Positions 30,147 to 39,511 of a DNA stretch of 64,000 nucleotides are shown one piece after another (the stretch's first letter is position 1; each line of letters starts with the position of its first letter). Location of the stretch: the NCBI GenBank assembly GCA_963693005.1, contig OY843726.1:806001-870000 (forward strand). The letters run 5' to 3'. Source of the stretch: Bodonicaedibacter sp963693005 (GTDB lineage: Bacteria > Pseudomonadota > Alphaproteobacteria > UBA6184). Both the position numbers and the translations under genes were made by a program. A model generated the notes under the pieces. The model was given only the letters and a program-made list of their open reading frames with translations. It was not told the origin of the DNA and did no database searches.

Positions 30147-31205
30147 CTATTTCGTGGCGGCGGGTGCAAAGTATACTGATCTTGCACTTCTAACACCGCC
30201 TACGTGGCTTTCTGGCCTAGGAGTTGTTTCTGTTGCCGCACCGGGAGCACCTCCATCGAATGCATCAAATGAAACATGAGGATCTGGTGGAAGTAGATGT
30301 TTAGGAACGCCCAACCTTTTTAATACGGCTACAAATGCTTTGTGATAGCTTTTAGAGGCTTTGCTAGATTGTAACCCAGCCCACACAAATAAACTTGCAC
30401 CTACAGTTAATGATCCGCTGGCTGCATTTGCTGCCTGTGGATCAATAAACTCTCCGGTCCCGAGTGCTGATACGACTGTGCTTGATATTGCAGTCATGGC
30501 GCCAAGCGTAATCCACCCAATATTACACCACCGACATGTTTTTGATTTTTCTTTATAGGAGTTAGCATCTACTTGTAATTCTTCTACTACTTCTCTTAAA
30601 AACTCATCTCTATCATATAGCGTTGCTCCATCAACTTGCGGCCATGCTGTCATACTACGATTAAGTCGCGGCTCTGCTTCGTCTCGGGCCGTAGGAAAGG
30701 AAAGAGAGCTTTCTCGGCGAAAATTTGGAAATGGAGGAAATGCAACTGGGTGAGTTGCGCTATTGGCGTCATCAAGGGATGCGTGGTCATCATCTTGTTG
30801 ACTAAAGTGTACGGTAGTGTGCACAGGCTCTACTTCTTCATCTCTAGAATGAGGTTGTACACGTGCGTGTGCATTGTGTGCTCGCAGTTGTTCTCGAGTA
30901 AGACGTTTTTTGTCTTGAGTAGGCGGGGGGGGAGAGGAAAAAGCAGAGGCTTCTTCTGATGAATTGTTAGGAGTATCAAGCTTGAAGCTTACATGATGGG
31001 TTGGTGAGGCATCAGTGTTAAAAACAGAGCTGCTGTTTTGAGTATCTAGACCAGATACGGTAGCCATTTCTTCTGATTTTAAACTTCCTTCGACTTCAGA
31101 TGGATGGGGCTGGGGAGCTTCTTCTGCGAAGGGAGCTCTATTGTGAGAAGAGGCATAATTTGTAAAAAATAAAAGTGTAAACGCGCAGGCAATTAACGAT
31201 CTCAT
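30147..31205 (-). CDS. Exported protein with two C-terminal membrane segments
   Basis: The 352-aa protein begins with a signal peptide (MRSLIACAFTLLFFTNYASS). Residues of about 22-200 are disordered, rich in Ser, Pro, His and Glu, with a PPPP run encoded by a G8/C8 tract (30925-30932). After ELQVDANSYKEKSKTCRWCN come two hydrophobic segments (about 230-250 and 265-285) and a basic stretch SSKASKSYHKAF. This helix-pair plus basic tail recalls SLATT-type membrane domains, but only weakly. It is convergent with tssE. Possible envelope or secreted effector-like protein. Confidence 0.65.
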   Translation of the reverse strand: MRSLIACAFTLLFFTNYASSHNRAPFAEEAPQPHPSEVEGSLKSEEMATVSGLDTQNSSSVFNTDASPTHHVSFKLDTPNNSSEEASAFSSPPPPTQDKKRLTREQLRAHNAHARVQPHSRDEEVEPVHTTVHFSQQDDDHASLDDANSATHPVAFPPFPNFRRESSLSFPTARDEAEPRLNRSMTAWPQVDGATLYDRDEFLREVVEELQVDANSYKEKSKTCRWCNIGWITLGAMTAISSTVVSALGTGEFIDPQAANAASGSLTVGASLFVWAGLQSSKASKSYHKAFVAVLKRLGVPKHLLPPDPHVSFDAFDGGAPGAATETTPRPESHVGGVRSARSVYFAPAATK

Positions 31206-31286
31206 TTTCTAAATCCTTATGGGGGGCTATCTAAGATTATCTGTAACTATAGTTAATAAAACATGAAGAAGAGTCAAATAAAGTGA

Positions 31287-32717
31287 CTAACTCTCACCTT
31301 GGGCTTTAGAGTAAGTTTCAGTATTTTGGCTGTTCTGAAGCCGTTCTAGGTGGGTCCAGGAATATTCGGCACCTAAGTGGGCGACTAATTTGACTATCTC
31401 GCTTTCGGTTGGGGATCCATTTTTGTATATAAAACGACATTGGTGGTGAGGGGGGGATTTGCTAGTAAATCCGCCAATATCAGGATAGATTTGAACCCCA
31501 CGATTTGCAATCATTTTAAGCAAAAATCCGCATTTTTGAGCGATGTTTGAGAGTGTTTTTGCAAGCGTTTGAGGTGGGGTTGAGGTATGAAAAAAAATGT
31601 CTACTCCCTCTGTTGAGTAGCTGGGTGCTGACTCTACAATTGGAACGCTTTGAAGTTTTAATTTTGAGTGGGATCGCTTGCTCCATTTATTGTGAGTTTG
31701 TCCTAAGTTGTTCATTACTTGATTTGTAAACTGTTCAGTGGTGCCACATATGGGAGTTGGCGAAATATCCTCAGTTAAAAATTTTCCTTTGTCAATAGTA
31801 ACGTAGAGGGCATTTTCGATTGCATCTGCTGCATCAAGTTCACCCAGATGTCGCAGCATCATTACTGAAGATAAAATGACTGCGGTGGGGTTGGCTATGT
31901 TTTTACCGGCAATGCTGGGAGCGGACCCGTGAACTGCCTCGAAAATTGCAGCGTTTTCGCCATAGTTAGCTCCGGGAGCTATTCCTAAACCACCTACCAA
32001 ACCAGACCCTAAGTCGCTAAGAATATCTCCATTCATGTTTGTCATTACGATTACATCGAATTGTTCCGGATTCATGACCATTTGATGTGCGCAGTTATCT
32101 ACAATTATATGTTCTGATTCAATATCAGGATATAGTTCGGCTACGGATTCAAACGTTCGCTTCATCATGCCTTCGCTAAGTTTCATGATATTGGCTTTGG
32201 TTGCACATGTGACTTTTTTCCGACCTTGAGACTGAGCAATAGAAAAAGCAAGGTGTGAGATGTTTTCGCATCCCCAACTACTGATAAGTTTTAATGTTTG
32301 TGCAACGTCTGGGGTTTGCATATGCTCGATTCCGGTATATAGATCTTCGACGTTTTCTCGAACAATGATCATGTCAATATCGTGATTTTGGAAGGGACTT
32401 TTGATTCCAGGCATTGTTTTTACTGGGCGGATGTTTCCAAATGTATCGAATAATTTTCGCAGGGTGACATTGGCACTTTTTCCACCATGCCCGATTGGTG
32501 TTTCTAGGGGACCTTTGAGTGCGACTGTATTACGCTTTATTGAAGCTATGGTTTCACTAGGTACTCCAGTAGTAAGACCTTGCGCAAATGATTTTTTTCC
32601 AGCTTCGCAGAGCTCCCAGTTGATATTAACGTTTGTTGCGTTAACAATCTTTTGGGCGGCAGAGATAACTTCGGGTCCAATACCATCGCCAGGAATTAGT
32701 GTAACATTATGTGCCAT
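31287..32717 (-). CDS. icd: Isocitrate dehydrogenase
   Basis: The 476-aa enzyme oxidises isocitrate to 2-oxoglutarate in the TCA cycle. It starts MAHNVTLIPGDGIGPEV, keeps the substrate loop GHGGKSANVTLRK, IRPVK, the IVRENVEDLYTGIEH motif and the metal-binding NMNGDILSDLGSGLVGG. Compared with shorter IDHs it has a C-terminal extension of about 140 residues, as in Rickettsia-type IDH. The cofactor, NAD or NADP, cannot be decided from reading. The start was set at 32717 because the frame upstream is not conserved. Confidence 0.93.
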   Translation of the reverse strand: MAHNVTLIPGDGIGPEVISAAQKIVNATNVNINWELCEAGKKSFAQGLTTGVPSETIASIKRNTVALKGPLETPIGHGGKSANVTLRKLFDTFGNIRPVKTMPGIKSPFQNHDIDMIIVRENVEDLYTGIEHMQTPDVAQTLKLISSWGCENISHLAFSIAQSQGRKKVTCATKANIMKLSEGMMKRTFESVAELYPDIESEHIIVDNCAHQMVMNPEQFDVIVMTNMNGDILSDLGSGLVGGLGIAPGANYGENAAIFEAVHGSAPSIAGKNIANPTAVILSSVMMLRHLGELDAADAIENALYVTIDKGKFLTEDISPTPICGTTEQFTNQVMNNLGQTHNKWSKRSHSKLKLQSVPIVESAPSYSTEGVDIFFHTSTPPQTLAKTLSNIAQKCGFLLKMIANRGVQIYPDIGGFTSKSPPHHQCRFIYKNGSPTESEIVKLVAHLGAEYSWTHLERLQNSQNTETYSKAQGES

Positions 32718-32846
32718 GGCTATAAACTTACTCTTAATAAATATAGATTGATTATAGTTAATAAAAGCTAACATGTAGTTAAATTAGTTGACTCAATGGA
32801 GCAAAAAACTGTATCAATAATGAATTTATAATATAAGGTATTTTTT

Positions 32847-34040
32847 ATGAAATTTTACTGGGTGGTTGTTTGTGTAGTATTAAATTTTATTAATTTAAGT
32901 GCAGCATGGGTGTGGCCTATGGGGGGGTATGGCAATAGTTTTCGAGATGTGGCTATGCATTATCAAGCCCAGACTCATAAAGAAAGTGAGTGTCAGAAGG
33001 GAGCGCAATTAGAATGTTTATACCCAGAAAGCTGTCCTGGAAGCATCATTCGTAATTTAGACCTAAATTCTACAACGTTAAAGCTAGGAAATATAAACTC
33101 CAGAGAAAAGGCAGGAATTCTGCCTTTGTTAGATGCGTTATTAAGAGCTCGGTACTTAAAAACTTTGGATTTACGTGATTTTTCTTATTTTGAGACCAGC
33201 TCAACGCATAGAGATAAGGTTTTAAGCACTAAAAATATTGTGTTTGCTATTATAGAGATGTTTTCTGCAGCGCGAGGGGGGGCATATTATGATGATTTTG
33301 GTGATGACATGGCAAATGTATGGATTGAAATTAATGGCCGCAAACTGAAAGTGATAAAGGAAGATGGCTCTGATGTAGATAGGCATTCGGGGGTATTAAG
33401 ACTAAGCCTAGACCAGGCTGTGGCGCCTCAGCTGGTAGAATTTTTGAAAAATGAGGGGGAGTTTTGTCATCAATTTGATCCCAGAACTATCCAAGACCCA
33501 GGTTATTATATTTTGGCACAAAATGGTGTGAAAGTATTACCTCCTTCCTGCTTGAACCCATTGAGCTTAAATTCGGGGAAACTAGTGATTACTGCAACTG
33601 CGTCAGAGTTGTCCTACTTTAGGGATTTAAGAGAACTGAAAGCAAAGATTTGTGATGCGGCAGTACAGAAAAACATGGGGTTAACTACTCAAGTAAATGT
33701 GTTTTATAACGGGGAAAAAATTGGGGATATTCAAAGTTACGCGGACAAAATGGAGACTGTGCTTTCTCCTCTGAAGCTAGTTTTAGTAGAACGTGTAAGG
33801 CTTTGTATGGAAGCTTATGCAGATAACCGTGAACTAAGAAAAGCTGCGTTGGAATGGGATGATTTTGAAAAAAATAGAATTTCTTTAGCCGCATTACCTT
33901 TGCTAGATAGCGAAGTTATTTCAACTGAAACCCTTTTACGGTACGCTAAGCAGTATACAGAAAAACTATTACAGCAGGATATTGTGACAATAACCTTTTT
34001 GTCAGAGGTGTTTGTTTTGCGATTAAAGGATCAGGAGTAG
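32847..34040 (+). CDS. Exported hypothetical protein, 397 aa
   Basis: A signal peptide (MKFYWVVVCVVLNFINLSAA) leads into a protein of about 375 residues. One segment, LLRARYLKTLDLRDFSYFE, looks like a single leucine-rich repeat; the rest has no recognisable motif. A G7 tract lies in frame twice (near 32921 and 33276). It is followed by the small exported protein at 34109 and may form an operon with it. Function unknown; it belongs to the large set of exported unknowns in this window. Confidence 0.65.
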   Translation: MKFYWVVVCVVLNFINLSAAWVWPMGGYGNSFRDVAMHYQAQTHKESECQKGAQLECLYPESCPGSIIRNLDLNSTTLKLGNINSREKAGILPLLDALLRARYLKTLDLRDFSYFETSSTHRDKVLSTKNIVFAIIEMFSAARGGAYYDDFGDDMANVWIEINGRKLKVIKEDGSDVDRHSGVLRLSLDQAVAPQLVEFLKNEGEFCHQFDPRTIQDPGYYILAQNGVKVLPPSCLNPLSLNSGKLVITATASELSYFRDLRELKAKICDAAVQKNMGLTTQVNVFYNGEKIGDIQSYADKMETVLSPLKLVLVERVRLCMEAYADNRELRKAALEWDDFEKNRISLAALPLLDSEVISTETLLRYAKQYTEKLLQQDIVTITFLSEVFVLRLKDQE

Positions 34041-34108
34041 CATTAGTTCTTTTGTTAGTTGTTATTGTGGGATTTTATAGTAGTTAAAATTAAAAGGGGG
34101 GCGTTCAT

Positions 34109-34336
34109 ATGAAAAAATGGATAATAATTTTTCTTCTCTGCCTTGTTAGCTCGGCAACTGATAGAGGTAGTATGGCTAATCCTGAGATACTGGAAGCTGA
34201 AAATAGGGGTGATATTCGCGTAGAGAATATGGGTTTGGAAGGTGTGGAGCAGAGGCCTATTCTTTTGTCTGTGGGGTGGGTGAAAAAATTATTAAGTGAT
34301 TTTTGGTTAAGTCTGTCTCCGCCAAGAATACGATAA
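34109..34336 (+). CDS. Small exported hypothetical protein, 75 aa
   Basis: Begins with MKKWIIIFLLCLVSS, a short signal peptide, followed by about 55 residues without Cys and a hydrophobic C-terminal patch (VKKLLSDFWLSL). A G-rich ribosome site (AAGGGGGG) lies nine bases before the ATG. No family known. Confidence 0.5.
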   Translation: MKKWIIIFLLCLVSSATDRGSMANPEILEAENRGDIRVENMGLEGVEQRPILLSVGWVKKLLSDFWLSLSPPRIR

Positions 34337-34434
34337 AGATATTTTTTGGCTCCTTGCCCATTTTATGAACCCGGTGAAGAAATTGTATTTCAGTGTATAA
34401 AAGAGTATAATTTGTTGATTTTTAGAAAGGTATC

Positions 34435-35610
34435 ATGCGTATAAAACTACCTATTGTTATATTGATTGTTTTGCTTGCCGTATATTTTTTTGGTGACGTA
34501 GTTTCAACCGAAATGGTGGCTGCGTTTTTTACAGTTAGTAATTTGATTAAAGAGTTGCTAGTGTTCTTTTTACCCTTAATTATTTTTACGTTTATGGCAT
34601 CATTTTTATCTGAAATGGAGCATCGTGCATGGTCGTTTATAGCGATAGTGGGCGCGAGTATTGCCATTTCTAATACCTTGGTAACGTATGTATCGTACGG
34701 AGTTTATTATGGCCTGCATCCTTTAGTTGTTGATGCCTGTAGCTCGGTGAGCGTGCTAAAAGGTGAAGAATTAATTTTTCCGCTGTTTCAACTGCCGGTT
34801 CAGCCCTTAATTAGCAATAATATTGCGCTTTTGAGCGGACTGTTTGTAGGGATAGTTTTAAGCTTTATTTCAGTTAATAATCCTGTTTCTAAAGCTGTTG
34901 TGCGCTTTCGGGCTGTGTGTATTTCTAGCTTAAGAAAAGTATTACTGCCCTTGATCCCCTTGTTTATTTTTGGGTTTTTATTAAAATTGCAGAGAGAGAG
35001 TAATTTTGAAAATTTACTGGCTATGTATACGAAGGTGTTTGTCGTCACCTTGCTGATAATGTGGGCGTATGTGTTTTGTTTATACTTAGTAGCTGCACGA
35101 GGAAGAGTGCAGCTGGCGTGGCATATTTTTAAAGAGTTTATACCTCCAAGTATGGCGGCATTTGCTTCAATGTCGAGTATGGCAGCATACCCAATTACAC
35201 TTAATACAGTGGAAAGGACTTCTCCTCACCCTAAGCTAACTCAGGGGATACTAACATCGACGGTTAATACACACTTGATGGGAGTGGGTATTGCAATTCC
35301 GATTTTAGCGATTACAGTTGCGATGTATTTTGGGCGACCTTTTCCAGGAGTGTGGGAGTTTAGCATTTTTGCAATATACTTTACGCTGGCTAAGTTTAGT
35401 GTCGCAGCGATTCCTGGGGGAAGTATTTTGATGGCAGTACCTGTTCTGCAGGACCATTTAGAGTTTACTCCGGAAATGTCGGCCTTGATTATTTCTATAT
35501 ATATGTTGGTTGATCCTTTTAGTACGGCAACGAATGTTTTGGGAAACGGAGCATTTTCAAATTTTATGACTCGATTGTTGTCTAGAATTTATGCATTAAA
35601 AAATAATTAA
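34435..35610 (+). CDS. Dicarboxylate/amino acid:cation symporter (DAACS family)
   Basis: A 391-aa inner-membrane transporter of the GltP/DctA (SLC1) family, expected to import dicarboxylates or acidic amino acids with protons or sodium. It has about eight to ten membrane segments, and the C-terminal re-entrant loop and last helices are recognisable (AAIPGGSILMAVPVL...LVDPFSTATNVLGNG). The protein is shorter than typical members (about 420-440 aa), mainly between early helices. For a host-dependent bacterium it would supply host metabolites. Confidence 0.85.
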   Translation: MRIKLPIVILIVLLAVYFFGDVVSTEMVAAFFTVSNLIKELLVFFLPLIIFTFMASFLSEMEHRAWSFIAIVGASIAISNTLVTYVSYGVYYGLHPLVVDACSSVSVLKGEELIFPLFQLPVQPLISNNIALLSGLFVGIVLSFISVNNPVSKAVVRFRAVCISSLRKVLLPLIPLFIFGFLLKLQRESNFENLLAMYTKVFVVTLLIMWAYVFCLYLVAARGRVQLAWHIFKEFIPPSMAAFASMSSMAAYPITLNTVERTSPHPKLTQGILTSTVNTHLMGVGIAIPILAITVAMYFGRPFPGVWEFSIFAIYFTLAKFSVAAIPGGSILMAVPVLQDHLEFTPEMSALIISIYMLVDPFSTATNVLGNGAFSNFMTRLLSRIYALKNN

Positions 35611-35692
35611 TTTTTAATGCATAAAGTTCTTGCGTTTTTAAGAGGGAGCGTGTGTACTATACTTATAGAAAAATAAAGACATAAGAAAAAAA

Positions 35693-35971
35693 ATGAAGTC
35701 GAAATTAATTCTTTCCTCCTTGGCGTTAGCTGCGTTTTCGTCTGGGTTTCAATCTGTTTCTGCTGAAATTATGAAATGTTATGGGGTTGCTGAAGCCGGA
35801 GAAAACGGTTGCGGTGCATTGGACCATGATGGACATTCTTGTAATGGGCAATCTGTACGAACTAACCATGCGGGCGATTGGAAGATGGCTGATAGTGTTG
35901 AGTGTGCAAAGCAGGGTGGTTTAACAGAAGAGCAAGCAAGAAAAAAACTTGGATTGCCCGCTAAGATTTAG
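35693..35971 (+). CDS. bufA: Bufferin-type precursor peptide (DUF2282-like)
   Basis: A 92-aa small exported protein. The signal peptide (residues 1-24, ending SVSA-E) is followed by the bufferin pattern MKCYGVAEAGENGCG...HSCNGQS...ECAKQGG with four cysteines at about residues 29, 41, 50 and 69. In the described systems these cysteines are modified to thiooxazole groups by the DUF692 enzyme, and the exported product binds copper. The next three genes are exactly the partners expected. The CDS ends six bases before bufB. No ECF-type promoter could be recognised. Confidence 0.88.
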   Translation: MKSKLILSSLALAAFSSGFQSVSAEIMKCYGVAEAGENGCGALDHDGHSCNGQSVRTNHAGDWKMADSVECAKQGGLTEEQARKKLGLPAKI

Positions 35972-35977
35972 CCTGCT

Positions 35978-36820
35978 GTGTTATCAAATTTCCAGAATCC
36001 TCAGGCATCTGTTGGCGTTGGACTGCGTTCAAAATATTTTGAATACTTTCTAACTGATATTCCCCAAATTCCCATCAGATGGCTTGAGGTGCATCCCGAA
36101 AATTACGTATACCATTATCCTAATCGTAAAAAACTTCAACAAATTTCAGAAAAATTTCCCATTAGTTTTCACTGTATTAGTTTGTCTTTGGGTTCTCCGG
36201 AATTGCCTGACAAAGAGTATCTTGATCAGCTAAAAAAATTAATGAAGGATATTCCCCCCATTCTGTTTTCAGATCATCTCTCATGGAGTAATTTTAATGG
36301 GAGAGGGTATAATGATTTGTTGCCTTTGCCTATGACGGAGAGTTCACTGCAGCATGTTGCGATGCATGTTCGTATTATTCAGGAATTTTTCGACCGACAG
36401 ATTTTGATTGAGAATCCATCAACATATGTAACGTTTAAAAATGACTCCTTAGAAGAATATGAGTTTTTAAATCGTTTAGCAGAAATGACGGGCTGCGGCA
36501 TCTTGCTGGATGTAAATAATCTATATGTGCAGTCTATTAACCATGGCGTGAATATTCCTAATTATTTGCGTAATTTGAATTGGAATTCGGTTCAAGAAAT
36601 TCATTTGGCTGGCTATACTAAAACTGAGGGTTCTGATTTTTTAGTGGATACACATAGCAAGACTGTAAGTAAAAGTGTTTGGAAAGTATATTGTCAGGCT
36701 TTGTATTATAAGCGTGACGTACATTCATTAATAGAGTGGGATGCAGACTTGCCCGAAATTAATGTGTTGTTGGGGGAGGCTGAAAAGGCTGCTGCTTGTT
36801 ATGAGGCGTTATATGTTTGA
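35978..36820 (+). CDS. bufB: DUF692 multinuclear non-heme iron enzyme (BufB/MbnB family)
   Basis: A 280-aa TIM-barrel enzyme that installs the modification on the bufferin precursor, using two or three iron ions. Conserved parts are GVGLRSKYFEYF, WLEVHPENY, SFHCISLSLGS, DHLSWS, IENPSTY, DVNNLYV, EIHLAGY and a final LIEWD, which together hold the His, Glu, Asp and Asn ligands. The start is GTG, six bases after bufA. Its last eight bases overlap bufC, so the genes are translationally coupled. Cytoplasmic, acting before export of the precursor. Confidence 0.93.
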   Translation: MLSNFQNPQASVGVGLRSKYFEYFLTDIPQIPIRWLEVHPENYVYHYPNRKKLQQISEKFPISFHCISLSLGSPELPDKEYLDQLKKLMKDIPPILFSDHLSWSNFNGRGYNDLLPLPMTESSLQHVAMHVRIIQEFFDRQILIENPSTYVTFKNDSLEEYEFLNRLAEMTGCGILLDVNNLYVQSINHGVNIPNYLRNLNWNSVQEIHLAGYTKTEGSDFLVDTHSKTVSKSVWKVYCQALYYKRDVHSLIEWDADLPEINVLLGEAEKAAACYEALYV

Positions 36821-37544
36821 TACCACTAAGCAGCAGCGTTTTATAGATAGCATGTTGCATAATATACTAGATGTAAATTTGTTTGAGACGGAAGAAAAGA
36901 GTCAAAAGCGGTTAGAGGTATATAGAAATAACTATATGCAGACTCATTGTGAGGTGTTGCGCACTAAGTTTCCGATGGTTGCAAAGTATTTGGATGATAC
37001 TTTTGAATTGGTAGCAGTAAAGTATGTGTGTGAATGCCCGCCTAAAATGAGCGGGCGGTTTTCTTTATATGGCGAAAAGTTCTTTGAGTACTTAGATGAT
37101 CAATTAGCCGTGGACTTAGCTAAATTGGAGTGGCTGTTTCAGCAGGTTTCAATGTTGGAAGAAGATGTTGTGAGTGGCATTCCTAGTGCTAGTGCCGAAA
37201 AAATTTGGTGGGTGCGTCGATCAGATGTACGATTGGCATCGTTTGATTTTGTTATTACCGATGCTTATGATGCGTTAATACAAGACAAACCTTTTCCACG
37301 TATTGTTCATGAAAAATCTTGGTATGTGATTTTTAGAAAAGAGGGGCGTGTTGTTTTAAATAAAATTTCAAAACCCTCGTATGAGGTGTTGGTGACGCTT
37401 GCAACCCCACACGCAGCTGTCAAATTATACGACATGTTAACTTTTTCGCAAACTGTTTGGAATAGTATATTTTTAGAAGTGTTTAACAATCAAATTCTAA
37501 AGGTGTCGCATGCAGATAGTCCAAAAACTTGTCGTCTCGTATGA
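36813..37544 (+). CDS. bufC: DUF2063 partner protein of the bufferin enzyme (BufC)
   Basis: A 243-aa protein of the DUF2063 family, which partners with DUF692 enzymes and probably recognises the precursor leader. The N-terminal half is helical, with the typical RLEVYRNNYMQTHCEVLRTKFP block and a GEKFFEYL segment; the C-terminal half is beta-rich. The ATG at 36813 has GAGG six bases upstream and overlaps bufB by eight bases. The longer frame upstream lies inside bufB and is not used. Confidence 0.88.
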   Translation: MFDTTKQQRFIDSMLHNILDVNLFETEEKSQKRLEVYRNNYMQTHCEVLRTKFPMVAKYLDDTFELVAVKYVCECPPKMSGRFSLYGEKFFEYLDDQLAVDLAKLEWLFQQVSMLEEDVVSGIPSASAEKIWWVRRSDVRLASFDFVITDAYDALIQDKPFPRIVHEKSWYVIFRKEGRVVLNKISKPSYEVLVTLATPHAAVKLYDMLTFSQTVWNSIFLEVFNNQILKVSHADSPKTCRLV

Positions 37545-37971
37545 TTGTTTGATAAAGCTTTTAACTACTAGCTTTAAGGATTTATTTTTACTGGTGAGTC
37601 GCCTTTATATATCGAGTATCTTTTTTCAATCAGGCTGGTTAAAATTTGAAAACTTACTGAAGGGTGAATGGGGCCATACTCTATTTTTGTTTAGAGAAGT
37701 GCACCCAGTACCCTTTTTGCCAGCAGAAATTGCAGCGGTGCTAGGAACCGCTGCAGAGGTAGTATTTCCAGCGGTGTTGGCGGTTGGAATGTTTGCTCGC
37801 CTAGGTGCGTTAGGTTTGTTAGGAGTAACTGCAACGATTACGTTTGGCGTGCATACACATTTTACGCATGTATTTTGGGCGTTTTTGTTAGGTGTTTCTG
37901 TATTGTTTGGCCCGGGAAAACTATCAGTTGACTATTGGCTGCGTCATTGGTGGGATCGACGTGGGATCTAG
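37510..37971 (+). CDS. DoxX family membrane protein (bufferin operon)
   Basis: A 153-aa inner-membrane protein with about four membrane helices. The DoxX pattern is visible: SRLYISSIFFQSGWLKFENL, then AAVLGTAAEVVFPAVLAVG, GALGLLGVTATITFGVHTHFTHVFWAF and LFGPGKLSVDYWL. Several His near the third helix (HTHFTH) could bind metal or haem. AAGGTG lies four bases before the ATG, and the gene overlaps bufC by 35 bases. It closes the operon and probably supplies a redox or transport step. Confidence 0.88.
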   Translation: MQIVQKLVVSYDCLIKLLTTSFKDLFLLVSRLYISSIFFQSGWLKFENLLKGEWGHTLFLFREVHPVPFLPAEIAAVLGTAAEVVFPAVLAVGMFARLGALGLLGVTATITFGVHTHFTHVFWAFLLGVSVLFGPGKLSVDYWLRHWWDRRGI

Positions 37972-37976
37972 TGATT

Positions 37977-38438
37977 TTATTTAGATGAAGTGTTTAGAAG
38001 CGTGCCTAAATCATTGAGCGCATTTTTTAGTTCTTGGGACTTGATGTCAGGAATATTGAGGCTAGGTTGAGGTTTAAGAGAAGCATGTTGCCTGGGAGGC
38101 TGTGGAGCGGTTTTTGAATGCCACAGCTGGGTTTTAATATCTGTGATGGCGGAGTATCCCAGGTACATATTAATTTTTTCAATTAGCATACCTTTGGAAA
38201 AAACAGCCTGTTGTAAGCCTTTATGCGTTGCGCGCAAATAAAGGACACCTTTTGATTTATCTTTAAAACTTGGCGCAAAACGTGTGGGCCAAATGTCGTT
38301 TTTCCACTGTTTTTCAATAATAGTTTCCCAATTAAAGATAAGTTTACTAAGGTACCAGCCTTGGTGTTTGAGGGTGGGCTGCAAAACTTTATAAATAACT
38401 TCTTTAATTCTTTTTTGACCTGTGTAAGGATTTGGCAT
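37977..38438 (-). CDS. DUF721 (DciA-like) protein
   Basis: A 153-aa protein of the DUF721 family; DciA members load the replicative helicase in bacteria lacking DnaC. The domain (about residues 8-110) has LSKLIFNWETIIEKQW and GVLYLRATHKGLQQAVFSKGMLIEKIN, with the usual length. It is divergent from mutY with about 30 bases between the start codons, an arrangement often seen in alphaproteobacteria. Confidence 0.8.
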   Translation of the reverse strand: MPNPYTGQKRIKEVIYKVLQPTLKHQGWYLSKLIFNWETIIEKQWKNDIWPTRFAPSFKDKSKGVLYLRATHKGLQQAVFSKGMLIEKINMYLGYSAITDIKTQLWHSKTAPQPPRQHASLKPQPSLNIPDIKSQELKNALNDLGTLLNTSSK

Positions 38439-38470
38439 AGATCGTCTCCGTAATAATAACGTATCAAAAA

Positions 38471-39511
38471 ATGACCAATATGAACAGAAGTGAATTCGCT
38501 ACTTTGGTGTTGAGTTGGTATGAGCAACATCAACGTGTCCTGCCTTGGCGCTATACGTCAGATCAAACGCCCGATCCTTATTATGTTTGGTTAAGTGAAA
38601 TTATGCTGCAGCAAACCCAGGTAGATACGGTGATTCCTTACTTTAATGCATTTATATTTCGGTGGCCCAGGGTGCAAGATTTGGCGGGAGCAAGTATTGA
38701 TGATGTATTGCATGCGTGGCAGGGTTTGGGCTATTATGCCCGGGCAAGAAATCTACATGCGTGTGCGCAAAGGGTTACACTAAAAGGTGGATTTCCATCA
38801 ACTCAAGAAGAACTGCAAACATTGCCAGGTATTGGCCCCTATGCATCAGCAGCAATTGCTGCGATTGCTTTTCAGCAGGCTTCGGTAGTTGTTGATGGAA
38901 ATGTTGCGCGCATCATGAGCCGAGTATTTGGATTTTCGAAGCCAATAAAACAAAATACAAATGCAATTTATGAGATGGCTGAAAAATTAACTCCTAAACT
39001 TAGGGTTGGAGATTATGCGCAAGCATTAATGGATATAGGGTCAGGTGTGTGCCGCCCTACACAGCCAAAGTGTGATGAGTGCCCAGTTCGGGTGACTTGC
39101 GTAGCCGGGCAGTCAAATGATCCTGCAAGTTTCCCAAAAAAGCCTGAGAAGAAGATACTTCCAACACGCTTAGCCGTGGCATATGGGTGTGTGAGGGGAG
39201 ATAAAGTTTTATTGCGGCAGCGCACGCACCATAAAATGCTTAACCGATTGTGGGAACTTCCGGGGTCGAACTGGGAGCAGGATTGTTTACCTGAGTTGCC
39301 AGAAGTATTGGGGGGGTGTTTTGACATAAAACATACATTTTCACACTTTCACCTAATAACCCGAACTGTGCAGAGTGAACAAATAGATGAGGAGTACTTA
39401 GATGATTCAGAAGTTTGGATACAGGTATGCGAGTTAGATCAAATTGCGATATCAACTTTAACAAAGAAGATGTTAAAAGTCTTACTTAAGAAAAAAGATA
39501 GTTTATTCTAG
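38471..39511 (+). CDS. mutY: A/G-specific adenine DNA glycosylase MutY
   Basis: MutY removes adenine mispaired with 8-oxoguanine. The 346-aa protein has LPWR, the EIMLQQTQVDTVIPYF segment with the catalytic Glu, the helix-hairpin-helix LPGIGPYASAAI with catalytic Asp in VDGNVARI, and the four-Cys iron-sulfur loop CRPTQPKCDECPVRVTC. The C-terminal Nudix-like domain that recognises oxoG follows. A second ATG at 38480 is possible. A G7 tract (39310-39316) lies in frame. Confidence 0.95.
   Translation: MTNMNRSEFATLVLSWYEQHQRVLPWRYTSDQTPDPYYVWLSEIMLQQTQVDTVIPYFNAFIFRWPRVQDLAGASIDDVLHAWQGLGYYARARNLHACAQRVTLKGGFPSTQEELQTLPGIGPYASAAIAAIAFQQASVVVDGNVARIMSRVFGFSKPIKQNTNAIYEMAEKLTPKLRVGDYAQALMDIGSGVCRPTQPKCDECPVRVTCVAGQSNDPASFPKKPEKKILPTRLAVAYGCVRGDKVLLRQRTHHKMLNRLWELPGSNWEQDCLPELPEVLGGCFDIKHTFSHFHLITRTVQSEQIDEEYLDDSEVWIQVCELDQIAISTLTKKMLKVLLKKKDSLF

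Noticed and set aside
34041..34105. Hydrophobic stretch in another frame just after the gene at 32847
   Set aside because: It encodes a run of Val and Leu that looks like a membrane helix, but no start codon or ribosome site supports a separate gene.
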